DNA from: Salticus scenicus
Taxonomy: Eukaryota; Arthropoda; Arachnida; Araneae; Salticidae
Direction of reading: 5' to 3'
NCBI GenBank assembly: GCA_963930645.1
Contig: OZ005656.1
Span: 190,487,479 to 190,551,478, forward strand
DNA length: 64,000 nucleotides
Part shown: positions 32,127 through 44,140 of the stretch, piece by piece
Layout: each line of letters starts with the position of its first letter
Position numbering within the stretch: position 1 is the first letter of the stretch
Program-made: the position numbers and the translations under genes
Notes under the pieces: model-generated
Told to the model about the DNA's origin: nothing
The model's input: only the letters and a program-made list of their open reading frames with translations
Database searches by the model: none

Positions 32127-32297
32127 TTAACACGCTGAGCGCCATGTCAGCCAATCTAGATTCTAGACCTTTTGTCATATATCTCTAAAAGTACTGAAAG
32201 AATCATCTTGAAACTTTAGGAGTGTGCAGAACATGTTATACTTCAAGCATTTCAGTGAAAGTTTTAGCCCGAAAGTAAAAGCAGTACCAATAAAAAA
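32127..32297 (+). mobile_element. piggyBac-like left-end fragment
   Basis: TTAA at 32127-32130 is followed by CACGCTGAGCGCCATGTCAG, nearly the same end as the complete MITE at 32302. The sequence then diverges ('ccaatctagattctagacc') and no right end is seen before the neighbour begins. Confidence 0.55.
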
Positions 32298-32301
32298 TTA
32301 A

Positions 32302-32535
32302 CACGTTGAGCGCCATGTCAGCCATCGGTGGCTAACAGTGTCAAATATGATATAAAGCCGCGTCAACTATCAGTGGTTGACTGACGGTGTAAAATAGGAT
32401 GTAAAACTAAAACTATTACATTGTTTTAAGTAATTATTGAAAATTCATTGAAAATTTGCTTAATTTTTATTTATGACAGGGGAAATCATTATGGAATTTT
32501 AATGAATTTTAAGAAATCACGTGGAGCTCAACGTG
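32302..32535. mobile_element. piggyBac-like MITE, 234 bp
   Basis: TTAA at 32298-32301 and 32536-32539. The ends are CACGTTGAGCGCC and the complement of CACGTTGAGCTCC. Internal short inverted text 'gccatcggtggc' and 'caactatcagtggttg'. No coding sequence. Confidence 0.88.
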
Positions 32536-32810
32536 TTAATGAATCTAGTGATTTCGATTATTACCTCTTATTTTTCATTTATTCTTGAATGAATAAATAA
32601 CCGACCAATTCACTACGTCTTCATATTAAATTAGGATGACCATATGTCCTCAAATTTCGAAGAAAGTCTCAAGCAAAAATATAATTTTTTTTAAAATCAG
32701 AATTATCTTTTTCTTTTTCAACATTTAAGCAGAATAAAAACAAATATCGCCGTAATTAGGTGATTGCAATGTTTTTTAACGCTAGTCTACTTACTATATA
32801 AGTACTTTAA

Positions 32811-33031
32811 CCCTTTGCCGCGCAAGACAATTCCGATCATTTAAATTATACTGCCACCGGAATTCATGAACTAAATTAAACTAAAAGAAATTTTTAATTT
32901 TAAGGTTAAAAAAACTGGCCTTTTCGATATGTTATAAACGTAAATTTTTGACAAAATATTTCCGGGATGAATTTTTGCAGCTGAATCTTAAATTTAGCGT
33001 CCTCGCAGCGAGGACGCCGCGCGTTAAGGGG
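32811..33031. mobile_element. piggyBac-like MITE, 221 bp
   Basis: TTAA at 32807-32810 and 33032-33035. The ends are CCCTTTGCCGCGC and the complement of CCCCTTAACGCGC. A perfect 9-bp stem (GCGTCCTCG with CGAGGACGC around CAG) lies near 32997-33017, next to the right end. Confidence 0.82.
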
Positions 33032-33039
33032 TTAAGATA

Positions 33040-33620
33040 GTCACTATATATGGAACTGGTGTCTTATATTTACCATTATCTTAAAGCTTAAAGTTTTTAT
33101 ACTTTTCGTGTCAGACTTTTTCTTTTCTTTCTCAGATCTGCCAGGTTAATTATTAATTGTTATGATTATTTTGCTTCAGGAAAATACGAAGTATTAGATT
33201 ATTATCCCCTATCCTCCATAAACCTTACTTATATTCTTATGCTGATGTGTCTGTTTAGCCATATATAATTTCTCTAATGGATGTTTGCTTGTTGCCTTGC
33301 GCTTGACACATAATGCAGATAAAATTATTTTTCTTAAATTCGTTAATCCCTTAACGGTCTCCTAATTTTTAAGAAAATGGTAAAAAAAAAGTGCCTAATT
33401 TTTTGTTCAAGAAAATTGTATAAAATAAAATTTATTAACAATAAATGTATTTATTTTTCGCTTTTAGAATTTATTTTTTAGCTTGAAATAAAAAATTTTT
33501 AATTTTGCAGAAAAACCAACAATTAAGGTTATTATGACTGAATGTTGGTTTTCCCACTAAGCAGAAAAAAATAAAAGGTATGTGTTTTAAACATTAAAAC
33601 ATAATTTTATGTAAAGAATT
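33040..33620. other. AT-rich spacer
   Basis: No gene, hairpin or repeat relationship noticed. Confidence 0.5.
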
Positions 33621-33627
33621 TTACGTA

Positions 33628-33839
33628 CAGTCGGTAATAAAAGTCTCCGAGCACTGGGAATAATCCCTACCTAAAAAAAGTACACTTAATACTGTTTTGT
33701 TAGATAAATTTTTGTCGAATCCTGTTCTTAGTCAGTCTAAGTACATGATTCGACAAGGATTTATTTAACAAAACAGTATTAACTCTACTTTTTTTATACA
33801 GAAATTTGTGCTAGTGTTTGGATACTTTTGTTACCGACT
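33628..33839. mobile_element. Palindromic Tc1-like MITE, family CAGTCGG, copy 4
   Basis: Starts after TA with CAGTCGGTAATAAAAGTCTC and ends 'ttaccgactt', where a mutated final base replaces the expected CGACTG. It is the most diverged member (for example 'ttgtgctagtgtttggatac'). It lies 23 bp from copy 5. Confidence 0.85.
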
Positions 33840-33862
33840 TATATAGTACATCACTATACGTA

Positions 33863-34075
33863 CAGTCGGTAACAAAAACGTCCGAACACTAGCAAAAATT
33901 CCTATGTAAAAAAAGTACACTTCATACGGTTTTGTTAAATAAATCCTTGTCGAATCCTGTTCTTAGTCAGTGTAAGAACGTGATTCGATGAGGATTTATT
34001 TAACAAAACCGTATGAAGTGTACTTTTTTTACATAGGAATTTTTGCTAGTGTTCGGACACTTTTGTTACCGACTG
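33863..34075. mobile_element. Palindromic Tc1-like MITE, family CAGTCGG, copy 5
   Basis: 213 bp with TA on both sides and near-perfect arms; very close in sequence to copy 2 at 12241. The 65-aa frame at 33988-34185 starts within the arm and is not a gene. Confidence 0.9.
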
Positions 34076-34079
34076 TACA

Positions 34080-34703
34080 ATACACTGTTCTCATATTTGC
34101 TATCCGAACTTTCATAAACATCACTTATTTTCGAATCACTCTCACATGCATTCATACTAAAATTAGAATCCGAATCACTTTGTGATTATGACTACATAAT
34201 GTACACAATATTAAAAATATATATTTTACCATAGAGCACAAAACCATGTGCTTTCAAAAGCCTAACTGAACTAATATTACAAAATAAGTATTACAAATAT
34301 TAAAAATTGAATAGTGCTGACTGTTTTAAAAAAATCTATTATCTCCAATTACATTTTAAATAGTCTGTTACTTCCATCTGGAGTGTAAAGTAAGAAATGA
34401 GAAATTGTTCAGGTATTAGAAATGATTTATCTTTAAATATTTTTATTGCGTTACTTTTAAACACACCAGTCCGGAAATATCACGGGCACGAGAAACAGAA
34501 AGCGAAACCTCACCCCGTCATTTTTATGGGTGCGAGAAGGAAGGGGTTAATACGAGTCGCACTAGACTTCATATCTAGTATATTTTATAAAATACATTAT
34601 TTTTAACAACCTTTGATAAAGAAGGATTTAAACTGAAAATAAGTTTTGAAAAATAATGTGAATATATATAATATTTTCTTTATTCATATCTTTTACTAAT
34701 ATG

Positions 34704-34738
<35 letters not shown>

Positions 34739-35055
34739 CGTAATAAAATTTACAAACCATTGTTTATATTTGGATAAATAATTTCAATCATACAGTTTTT
34801 TGCTACGCTTTTTCTAATTATAATTGGATCGTTGTGTATAAATGACTTATTAGTTTCAGTTTTACTCTTATCACAAAAGTTTGTTCAACCTCATATGAAA
34901 TCAAAGGTAAATTTCAGTTAGTGCCTTTTGATATAAACTTATCGTTCATAATTGACTTTTAAAGAGATAAAATAAATATTTTGTTTAATTAAAAATTCTT
35001 ATCTATTAATTATTAGAGGGAAAAAATGTATATATTATAAATTTTGTTCTCATTG
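34080..35055. other. AT-rich spacer with poly-A
   Basis: A poly-A run of about 30 lies at 34705-34735. No gene seen; the frame at 34397-34606 has no supporting features. Confidence 0.5.
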
Positions 35056-35059
35056 GAAA

Positions 35060-35110
35060 GAGATGAGAGGTTACGTTTTACAGAGAGGTTACGTTTTACA
35101 GAGAGGTTAC

Positions 35111-35149
<39 letters not shown>

Positions 35150-35150
35150 A
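35060..35150 (+). repeat. 18-bp tandem repeat followed by poly-A
   Basis: Two and a half copies of 'gagaggttacgttttaca' (about 35064-35113) run into an A tract of more than 30 (35115-35148), like a repeat with a retroposed tail. Confidence 0.85.
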
Positions 35151-35379
35151 GAAAGCGAGTATCGATATTTGTTTTAATAAATGCTCAAATTTTATATAAC
35201 AAAATATACGAAGTATCATTTACATCATCAAAACTTAACTTAATAATCCAATATTTAGATCACATGATTTTTTAATAAAACCTTTATTATACAAAAGTAG
35301 GTGTATATTTTTCACTTGTATGCACATACTGAAATATATTTGTTTACCCTCCCGTGAACTCATATAAAATTTCCTAAAT

Positions 35380-36260
35380 AGTGCTTGTTGGTCTGAACTC
35401 AGCGTGTAATGGTAGCACTTGAAAATAAAATAGAGTCTTTTAGAAAATATGATAGGGCCACTCGAGTCGCAAATTGCTGTAGTAGTGCCCGGAACCAATG
35501 TCTTTTCCAAGATGAAAACAAGATTTCACGCAAAAGCTAACTTTAAGAGAAAAGACGTGAAAAATGGTTTTAAAAGCATCCGGAACGTTGGTTGTTCTAT
35601 GCAAATTGGCCCTTTGCGCAAAAAAAGCAGACTGTGGGAAGAATAGATCAGAAAAAAGAATGAAATGTAGAATAAAACTAACAAAAAAAATTTTTTGGTG
35701 GAGTGCGATCTGGAGCCCACGTGAAAAAGCAGGAAAAACTGCCGACTGCCGTTCGGTGATTTATGTGATCCATCAACTTGTTGACATCTACCAAAAAGGC
35801 AGGCCTTATGCTCGGACACAATGGATCACAGCGAGAAGGTCTCTTTAGACCCTGGTGCCATCTCACTCGTTATAAAAAAAGAAAAATCCCCAATGGGACA
35901 CAAATATATCCATATCATAAAAAAGTAACCAGGTGTGGACCAAGAAATCTGTCCTCAGAGTTCACTCACCGGCCTAAAAATGTCCAAAGGAATGATCATT
36001 AATCCTTGTCGATGAAGGAGCCTATTTGATGTGTGTATCGGGATGAACGATGTCTACAAGTTGTTGCACACATCGAGCCTCTTGTTAAAAGTAAACAGAT
36101 GGTAAAGTATGATTTGGTGTTCTGTTCGCTTAAGCTACCACTGATTGCTATACTGCCACGGTCAAGTACCTTTAATAATTTCCATCAGGTGTTTTTGAGT
36201 AAATTTTGGATTAGAAATTTATTTGAAATAATTTGGTTATGCAGTTTCATATGTTGAAAT
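35380..36260. other. GC-richer segment, possible decayed gene or element
   Basis: Higher GC than its flanks, with several overlapping frames of 60-100 codons on both strands (for example 35449-35646, 35564-35848 and 35778-36002 plus; 35526-35819 minus). None has a convincing domain. One plus frame stays mostly open around 35830-36060. This is what a decayed coding sequence or processed pseudogene would look like, but I cannot name one. Confidence 0.3.
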
Positions 36261-36264
36261 GAGT

Positions 36265-37295
36265 CGATCTGGTTTTTTTCAAATGGCGTAGTACTTAAGG
36301 TTTAAAGAATGATGGAGATGATTTGCTGGATTCCACTGCATGTTTACCTTTTCCTGAAAAGCATATTTTAGGAAAAATGGTGAAAGATATGTTTCAAGGC
36401 AAATAAATGAAGAAGGAATGTTCATTTTTAGTGTATATTTTAGTGTATACTTATATAGTATAATCATTCAAGACTTAGTTTTAGAATTTGGTTTTTTACA
36501 TTTGATAATGGAATATGATCAGGGTTATCAGAAAGGGGAATATTTTTATATAGTAATTTTAGATTTGAGTAATCGTTGATATCCGCAGATATTTATTTAA
36601 AAAAGAATTACTATTTAAAAATTTTGGTATCAAATTTCTTTTTATGTGAAATTTCGATAGATAATTTTTATTTAACGTACTGAAATGTTATTAACTTTTT
36701 TAATGTATAATAGAGAAAATAATCCAAATTTACAATTCTCATGCGAAGAAAAATCTATTTATGAAGTGTTTTTATACATTATTCGATTTGAGGCGTCATC
36801 AGTTGATAACAATTTTGAAGTGAGTTGGCCATAAGTGCTGAGATAATCTGTAAAATAACAGGTCATTTATAATTTATTTTCTGCTGAAAATGAAAAAATA
36901 ATCATTTTACTTTTCTTGAATATTATGAACATTTTAGCTAATAAATAAACAAAATTTGTGAATATGATGTTGATTCTGTATTGTGAAAAGGTTAAGGCAT
37001 TCAAGGATCGCGAACCAGCTGGTTGCCGAAGGCGGCTAGTTGTAACATAAATGCCAGGATTTTGAAATTAATGTAAAAAGTATTTATTTTTCGCATTCTT
37101 TATGTTTTTTCTAAGATTGAGGGTATATTTTTGAGGTGATAGGTGATATATAAAATAGTTTACATGCATGCGAAAATCATTGAAATTGACAACCAAAAAC
37201 AGCGACAGCGTGCTATAGAAACTTTTCTAAATAGAAACAGGTTTCTTTAGCATCTAGTGACATGTAGTGACACTAAAGTACATATTTTCTGTTTT
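36265..37295. other. AT-rich spacer
   Basis: No repeat copy, hairpin or gene recognised; the 62-aa frame on the minus strand at 36279 is unsupported. Confidence 0.45.
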
Positions 37296-37299
37296 TATA

Positions 37300-37935
37300 A
37301 ATATCATTTACATTTTTTCTATAAATTCTATTTTATATGTTCTTTTATCTAATTGGACTTCATCATCAGATAATGGTTGAGATCTATATAAGAAAATATT
37401 TTCACAAACTTTTAGGTACATAATACAAGTTTTATTTTATTCAGCATGTCACATTTTATATTTATGTTTTAAGTTTTGTAAAAATGTCAAGATTTACAGG
37501 AAATATTACATTTTATATTTATTTATATTTATATTTTAAGTTTTGTAAAAATGTTAAGATCTACAGGAAATATTCTATTTTATATGTTCTTTAATCTAAT
37601 TGGACTTCATCGTCAGATAATGGTTGAGATCTATCTATATAAGAAAATATTTTTAGAAACTTCTAGGTATATAACGTAAATTTTATTTTATTCAGCATGT
37701 TACATTTTATATTTATATTTTAAGTTTTGTAAAAATGTCAAGATATACAGGAAATATATTCTATTTTATATGTTCTTTAATTTAATTGGACTTCATCGTC
37801 AGATACTGATTGAGATCTATCTATATAAGAAAATATTTTTAAAAACTTTTAGGTATATAACATAAGTTTTATTTTATTCAGGATGTTACAATTTATATTT
37901 ATGTTTTCAATTTTGTAAAAAAATGTCAGGATTTA
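37300..37935 (+). repeat. Tandem repeat, ~190-bp unit, three copies
   Basis: 'attggacttcatcatcagat' and variants recur at about 37353, 37599 and 37785, each followed by 'gagatctatctatataagaa', 'aacttttaggtatataa', 'tttattttattcagcatgt' and 'aagttttgtaaaaatgtcaa'. Unit 1 is longer (247 bp spacing) because its last ~55 bp are duplicated. Confidence 0.9.
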
Positions 37936-38149
37936 CAGGAAATATGAATAGGTTTTTAAAAAAGAACAAAATGTATTTTTTTTCTTAATAGAAGTTTTTA
38001 TAGTCTGTGTTACACTTATTATTAGTCGAATGTTTTTAATATTCAAACTGCATTTGCGGTTGATAAAATAAATTAAAAAATGTTTTTTTAATGAATTTTT
38101 CTCTTCAAAAATTTTATTTTGTTTAGATAAATGTAAATTAAAAAAATAT

Positions 38150-39720
38150 CGTGAAAAATATATGCCACATTTAATAAAATTCTTGTATCGTTTTAAATTT
38201 TTGTAAAAATAAAATAGCCTAAAAGTCTTTGAAGTTGTAACATCTACTTTTATTTTAATAGAAATGTAAAGTTTAATTTAGAAAGTATCAAATTATGCAA
38301 TCTATAAATTTTGCATAAATTTTTTTCTTTATTTTCATGTTTACTTTTCGAATATTTTTAATAAATTTTCTATCGCTTACCATAAATTTTCTTTTAACTG
38401 GTTTCACAGATTCAAACATGAACGTATGTACTTTAAATTCCTGTTAAATAATGCACGAAGGAGAGAATTTATATAAGATAAAAATATTTCCTTTGTCATA
38501 ATTATGCCAGAGAATGATGTTATTATATTAAAAATTATATAAGGTTTCCTATTTTGAATACTTTTTTTTGTAAAATTACGCGAAATTTCTTCGTATAACT
38601 AAAAAAAAAAAAAAAAAAAAACACGTGTTACGTTAAATATTAATAATATTGCATTTATGTAAAAATCTTAGCATTCAAGACATCAATACAAATCTTTTGT
38701 TTTTACTACGTTTTTTTTTTAAATACAATTTTACAATCTTGAAATGCTAAATTGTTAATAATAAACAGTTAGTAATACTTCTAAAATTTTACATTTTACA
38801 ATATCTAAACATTACAATGAAAATTGCTGAATTGTTTTATTTAAAATTTTAAATTTAAAAGTATTGAAACATTATTTATATTTCTAACAAAAGTTACTTT
38901 AATTAATATTTAATGTCAGAATGTACATGAATTAGTATTCCAAAATCTCTAGCGATAAAGGGACACAAGGAAAAGTGTGTAATACATTTATTATAATTTT
39001 TAAGACTTTTAACAGAAAACTTTAGTTATTTTACTTAAAATGTAATTCATGTTTTAATAGAAAACACACTAAAAAATAATGTCATGTTAAACTAAATAAA
39101 TTTTACACCAATATCTTGATTTACGAGTCTAGTACAAAGTTAATATAAATTCATTCTTCAGTAAAAATTAAAATAAAACGAAAACCGTCTTTTTAGAAAC
39201 ATAAAAAAAAATTCATAAATTATTTTAAAGAAAATTCAAGTTACTTGTTCATAATTTACATATTAGTAATTAAATATAAATAATCTTAATACTTGACTAA
39301 CTTTTTGGTTGTAGAATGGTTTTACTTTATTTATTATTTAAAAATATTTAAGAATTTAAACTACTAAACTAGAGTATTATTTATAAGCCCAACAAAATAT
39401 TCTTTAATAAGCAATTAATGTCAGGAGATAAATAATTTATTAGTTTGAATTCATGCAATAAAATATAGAAAAGTAAACGTGCATATATTATAATTATTAT
39501 AAGTCCTAAACTTTTGCCTAAAATACACTGGAAATGAATTAGTTAAATATTAATCGTTGAATTCCAGGTACACGTAATATATAAACTACACGATTAGCTT
39601 AAAAATGGTCTTTAGCGTAATTTTCTTTTTTATGACGCAATGAAATTTTATGACAATTCGGAAACAATTTTCTAGTGTGCCTCACATTTAATAATTTTAT
39701 TTTGAGGACTTCTACTTTAA
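38150..39720. repeat. Very degenerate tandem repeat, ~500-bp unit
   Basis: Blocks at about 38840-39060 and 39340-39540 share the order 'tatttata..tc.aacaaaa', 'taat..ttaatgtca', 'tattataattttta' and 'cttttaac'/'cttttgcc'. An earlier block near 38160 may be a third unit. Strongly decayed. Confidence 0.35.
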
Positions 39721-40107
39721 TTTATGCATAAACGTGGACTTAATTCAAAATTTAATATGCACACCAAACTGTAACTTTGCATGTTAATTAATGTAAATCT
39801 AGACAAACACGTTCTGCTCTTCTGATTTAGTTTAATAAATCTTTGTTTTGAATTTGTATCAACATTTCTCTTAGAATAATAATATGCTTTATTGTGGTCT
39901 GTTAATTCCCTAAACTGAACTTAGAGAAGTAGAGGCTTATTTTTCATTTTTCTGATTTTTATAAACATTTATTTTACACAAAATTAAATATTCTAAATTT
40001 ATTAAACAATATAAAAATTCTGATAGAATTGTGATGGTATATTATGAAACAGTTTGATGTTAAACTGCAAAAATATGTATGTAGGATTATTTAATTTTTA
40101 ATAGTTA

Positions 40108-40222
40108 AAAAAAAAAAAAAAAAGAAGAAGAAGAAGAAGAAGAAGAAGAAAAAGAAGAGAGAGAGACATAGAATGAGATAGATAGATAGACAGATATATA
40201 TATATATAGAGGTATGTATATC

Positions 40223-40258
<36 letters not shown>

Positions 40259-40262
40259 AAGA
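40108..40262. repeat. Compound microsatellite
   Basis: Poly-A, (AAG)n, (GA)n, (GATA)n, (TA)n and (GA)n follow one another over about 150 bp. The minus-strand frame 40098-40316 is its translation. Confidence 0.92.
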
Positions 40263-41186
40263 AGAAGAAATATTTAATAAGGATAAAAGTATGTTTTTTA
40301 AAAAAATAGTTATCACCTGCTAAAAAAAACTTTTATAAACTGGTGAAAAAAAAAAAAAAAAAAATGAAACCTCTTTGAAATATACTATTTAAAAACATCT
40401 TATTATGAAGACAAAAAGAAAAAAAATCTATATATTTTTAAGGTAAAGGAATTACAAAAGAAATTTAATTATGATGTAAATATTGTTCGCTGACAGCCTG
40501 AAAAATTATTAAAATTTCAAGAATCCTTTAGATTTTTGTAGGAGAGAAATACTATAACAGAGAGAAATGAAATACAGTAACGGAACAATTTATAAGCATT
40601 TTCCTTTTAGATGAAGGGATGAAAAAAGGAGATAACGTCGAATTTTTTTATTTATCATTTTACTTTTGTAGCTGCAGCTCAGATCACGAGCGTACGTAGT
40701 ACTTAACAAGCATTATGTACACTTCAGATCTCGGCTACATCTGAAAACGTAAAATATGATTAACTAAAAAAACAAAGAAAAATCAGTCAATTTCTAAAAA
40801 TGGTTCATTTGAAAAAAAAAAAAAAAAAAAGCTTGCTTGCTTTCTTTACAGGGATAGAGGAAACGAGATTATTATCTCTCTATCTCTCTTTTTAAATCTA
40901 TGTATGTAAAAGGAGAATGATCTTAAAGTGTTCTGTAACTGTATTTGAAAATTACATATAATTTATCATACGTAATTTGTAAAATTATATTTGTAACATC
41001 TGAATTATATATGTTTTATTTAGTTTATAAATTAAAAAAATTATAAATAAATGTCTGATAAAACTGCATAACATTCTGAAAATAGTTACTACTTAAAAAC
41101 CATTTCCCTATGCTCTTTTATAGAAATATTTTCATACTAAAAATAATGTAATAATATTTATTCAAAATTATATATATATATATATA

Positions 41187-41554
41187 CACCCCGCTACAAA
41201 AAGATAGGTATAAAGGGTTTTTTCTTTGATTTTTCATAAAATAACATTATCTAAATTGTGCTTATCATTTATTATTATCATAAAATAACACTATTCTCGG
41301 ACTAATTTTTGTTTTAAGACTAATTTAGAAAAATTTTAAAACTAAAATTTTTCTAATTTAAGACTACACTCCGTGGCAAAAAGATAGGAACAAAGGCTTT
41401 TTTTAAATTTTTCATAAAATAACATTATCTAAATTCTGCTGATCATTTATTATAATAACAAAATATTGTCATATCAAAAACATATTAAATATTTGAATCG
41501 TATTCAAAATATTCATATTCAAAATAACCATGTTCAGAAAAAAAAAAAATAAAT

Positions 41555-41600
<46 letters not shown>

Positions 41601-41807
41601 CTTTGTTCCTATCTTTTTGTCGTGGAGTGTAGTCTTAAATTAAAAACATTTTAGTCGTAAAAATTTTCTAAATTAGTCTTAAAACAAAAATTAGTCCGGG
41701 AATTGTGTTATTTTATGATAATAATAAATGATAAGCACAATTTAGATAATGTTATTTTGTGAAAGATGAAAGAAAAAACCCTTTGTACCTATCTTTTTGT
41801 AGCGGGG
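41187..41807. mobile_element. Fold-back MITE, outer palindrome
   Basis: Flanked by (TA)n. The ends are CACCCCGCTACAAAAAGATA and a complement reading 'atctttttgtagcgggg'. Arms of about 175 bp pair closely ('aataacattatctaaatt', 'cggactaatttttgtttt'). The centre is occupied by a second palindrome of the same end type at 41367-41629. TA targets and compact TIRs suggest a Tc1/mariner-type MITE. Confidence 0.87.
41367..41629. mobile_element. Inner palindromic MITE inside the outer palindrome
   Basis: TA on both sides (41365-41366, 41630-41631). The ends are CACTCCGTGGCAAAAAGATA and the complement of CACTCCACGACAAAAAGATA. The outer arms continue right up to it and pair with each other as if it were absent, so it sits at the exact centre of the outer hairpin. 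Poly-A of about 28 lies in its right half. Confidence 0.85.
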
Positions 41808-41858
41808 TATATATATATATATATTTGTTTGTTTGTTTGAAGTTAAAAAATTGCATGC

Positions 41859-41861
<3 letters not shown>

Positions 41862-41899
<38 letters not shown>
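41862..41899. repeat. Poly-A tract (~38)
   Basis: Uninterrupted A run; another of about 28 lies at 42658-42686. Confidence 0.95.
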
Positions 41900-41903
<4 letters not shown>

Positions 41904-42652
41904 ATTTTTTTCTGGCAAGTATGAATACCTAATATGTATTGTTGTAAATCATTCATAATTCATGACATATATATGTTTTAAAACGATAAAAGATGACATA
42001 CATATGTTTTAAAACGAGATATTAATAAAAGGATCAATTAATAAAATATGACTCATTAAAAGTATTCCTAAATAATATTTCTTTTTTCAACATGACTAAC
42101 ATTAAGAAATTTTTTTACCACTAATTTAAAAAGTATTTTTCACGAAAGAGAAAGATAAGCTTTGAAGAAACTATCTCACAAAATATTGCTTTATCATAAA
42201 GGTTTGATTTATTAACTCGGAAGAAAAGAATTATTATGAAGTTAATTTATTAACTTGGAAGAAAGGAATTATAATTAAGTTACCTTATTAACTCGAAAGG
42301 AAGGATTAGCAGAATCACAATAAATTATCTCATCGGGTTGATCAATTTGACTTGCCAATATGTTAGTTTCGACGTAGATATTTTTTATATTTATGTTATA
42401 TATCAAACTTAAAGAACCCTTAATCGGTAATAATCTAACTTTTATTTTAAAAAACAACCCTGAATTTCTCTCGTTCTTCTTTTTAACGATAAAAAAAGTA
42501 ATAGAATGACAGATTAAACCTGACGTTAAAATTTTCGTGAATTTTTCCCCCTTACAATTATTAATATTTCAAGTACTTTTTCAAATGCCAGATCACTTAC
42601 TTGGTTTTAAAAGTTTCTTTCTCGCATAGCAGGGATTTTGTCTTTTTCATGT

Positions 42653-42688
<36 letters not shown>

Positions 42689-43362
42689 ATATTAAAACGT
42701 TTTCTGTAGAAAAAATATAAACTTTCTAGCTTTGCAGAACATTTCAAATTTGACACTCAACTTTAAACACTAAATGAACTAATTTCAGATTTTTATTTGA
42801 GTAAATGAAAAATTTATTAAATTATCTTGCTAGTATGATTAGTTGGACTTCTGAATTTCTTATATATTCGAGATTTCTATTCGCACTTTGTACATTTACA
42901 TGATATCATGCAGTGTTTTAATTTATAATCTGTAATAATAAGGATTTCATTAAAAAAAAAAACTTTGTTGTTGTTATTGATAAAAATTGTCAAGTGAATA
43001 ACAGATGGAATTTTAAAGATTAAAAATTTAGTTAAATGAATTATCTACAAAATCACTAATATTTCTGGTACTTTCAATTATCACTTATTTGACCTTCAAA
43101 GTTCTTTTCTCATTTCAGTGCCTTTGAATTTCAAATTAGAAAATTTGACTAGAAAATGATCTTTTAAAGTATAATCTTTCAAGTTCTGTACAGCATTCAA
43201 AATTTAATTCTCACCTCAATTGCCTCAATGAACTAATTTCATAGTTCATTTAATGAACTAATCTAATTCTCTAAATGAACTAATTTCATGTTAGAACTAA
43301 AAAAAGAAAAAAAAAAAAAACTAATAGTCCGCTATACGAAAATAAATTCTGCTTTTTCCAGA

Positions 43363-43423
<61 letters not shown>

Positions 43424-43910
43424 AAGGGAAAAAAAAAAAAAAAAGAAAAGAAAATTATAATAATCAGTATCGAAACGGACAGTATCGAAAAAGTTGAAGA
43501 AGCCATTTTTCGGACAAAAATACATTATTTATTTTAATTTTTAATTGTTGCCAAAAAAGTTTACGAATTGATTTTAAATTTTTTTTGAAATGAAAAGAAA
43601 TTCACGTGTAAATATTAAAATTTATATAAAACTTTGTGAAAAATTAAACTTGCACGGTAAAATTGACGTCATTATAGCTCTAAAGGTATTTTTTTTTATT
43701 ACGATTATTATAATTATTATTAGCTATTATTATTATTATTGTTGTTGTTGTTGTTATTGATACAAGTATTCAAGTGAAAGACATATTCATCTTCACAGAT
43801 TAAAATTCTCCTTTAATGAATTCTCCATAAAATCCTTAACATTTTAGTAACTTTTCAAATACATTATCACTTGTTTGACCTTCAAAATTCCTTTTTCATT
43901 CCAACTTTCG

Positions 43911-44140
43911 TAGGCCCACCAGCGGCCGAGCGGTTCTGCGCTCAAAGCTGGTAGACGTGAGGTGCCGGGTTCGATCCCCGGTGGCGCTCGTCGGCCTAGC
44001 CGTTCGGAGTTTTCCGTGGTTTCCTCCGAAACTTGCGTAAATACGGGCTAGGACCCCTTAGAAAGACCTCCACGGAAGGCACTCCCCCTCAGGCCTAGGA
44101 CCCCAGTGTTGTCAATCGGCCTTAATCCCTAACACCAACA
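43911..44140 (+). mobile_element. tRNA-derived SINE
   Basis: The 230-bp element is flanked by a perfect 10-bp duplication CCAACTTTCG (43901-43910 and 44141-44150). The head resembles a class II (Ser/Leu-type) tRNA: box A CGGCCGAGCGG at 43923-43933 and box B GGTTCGATCCC at 43968-43978, with 'ccgggttcgatccccgg' forming a T arm. The unrelated body has 'gttttccgtggtttcctcc' and 'ggcctaggaccccagtg' and ends in short 'acaccaacacc' repeats instead of poly-A. It is much more GC-rich than its surroundings. Neighbouring array units show the site without it. Confidence 0.93.

Noticed and set aside
40098..40316. 72-aa frame with YIYI repeats
   Set aside because: Direct translation of the compound microsatellite.
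43911..43990. A functional tRNA gene
   Set aside because: The boxes are intact, but the tRNA-like part continues into a SINE body and is bounded by a 10-bp target duplication.
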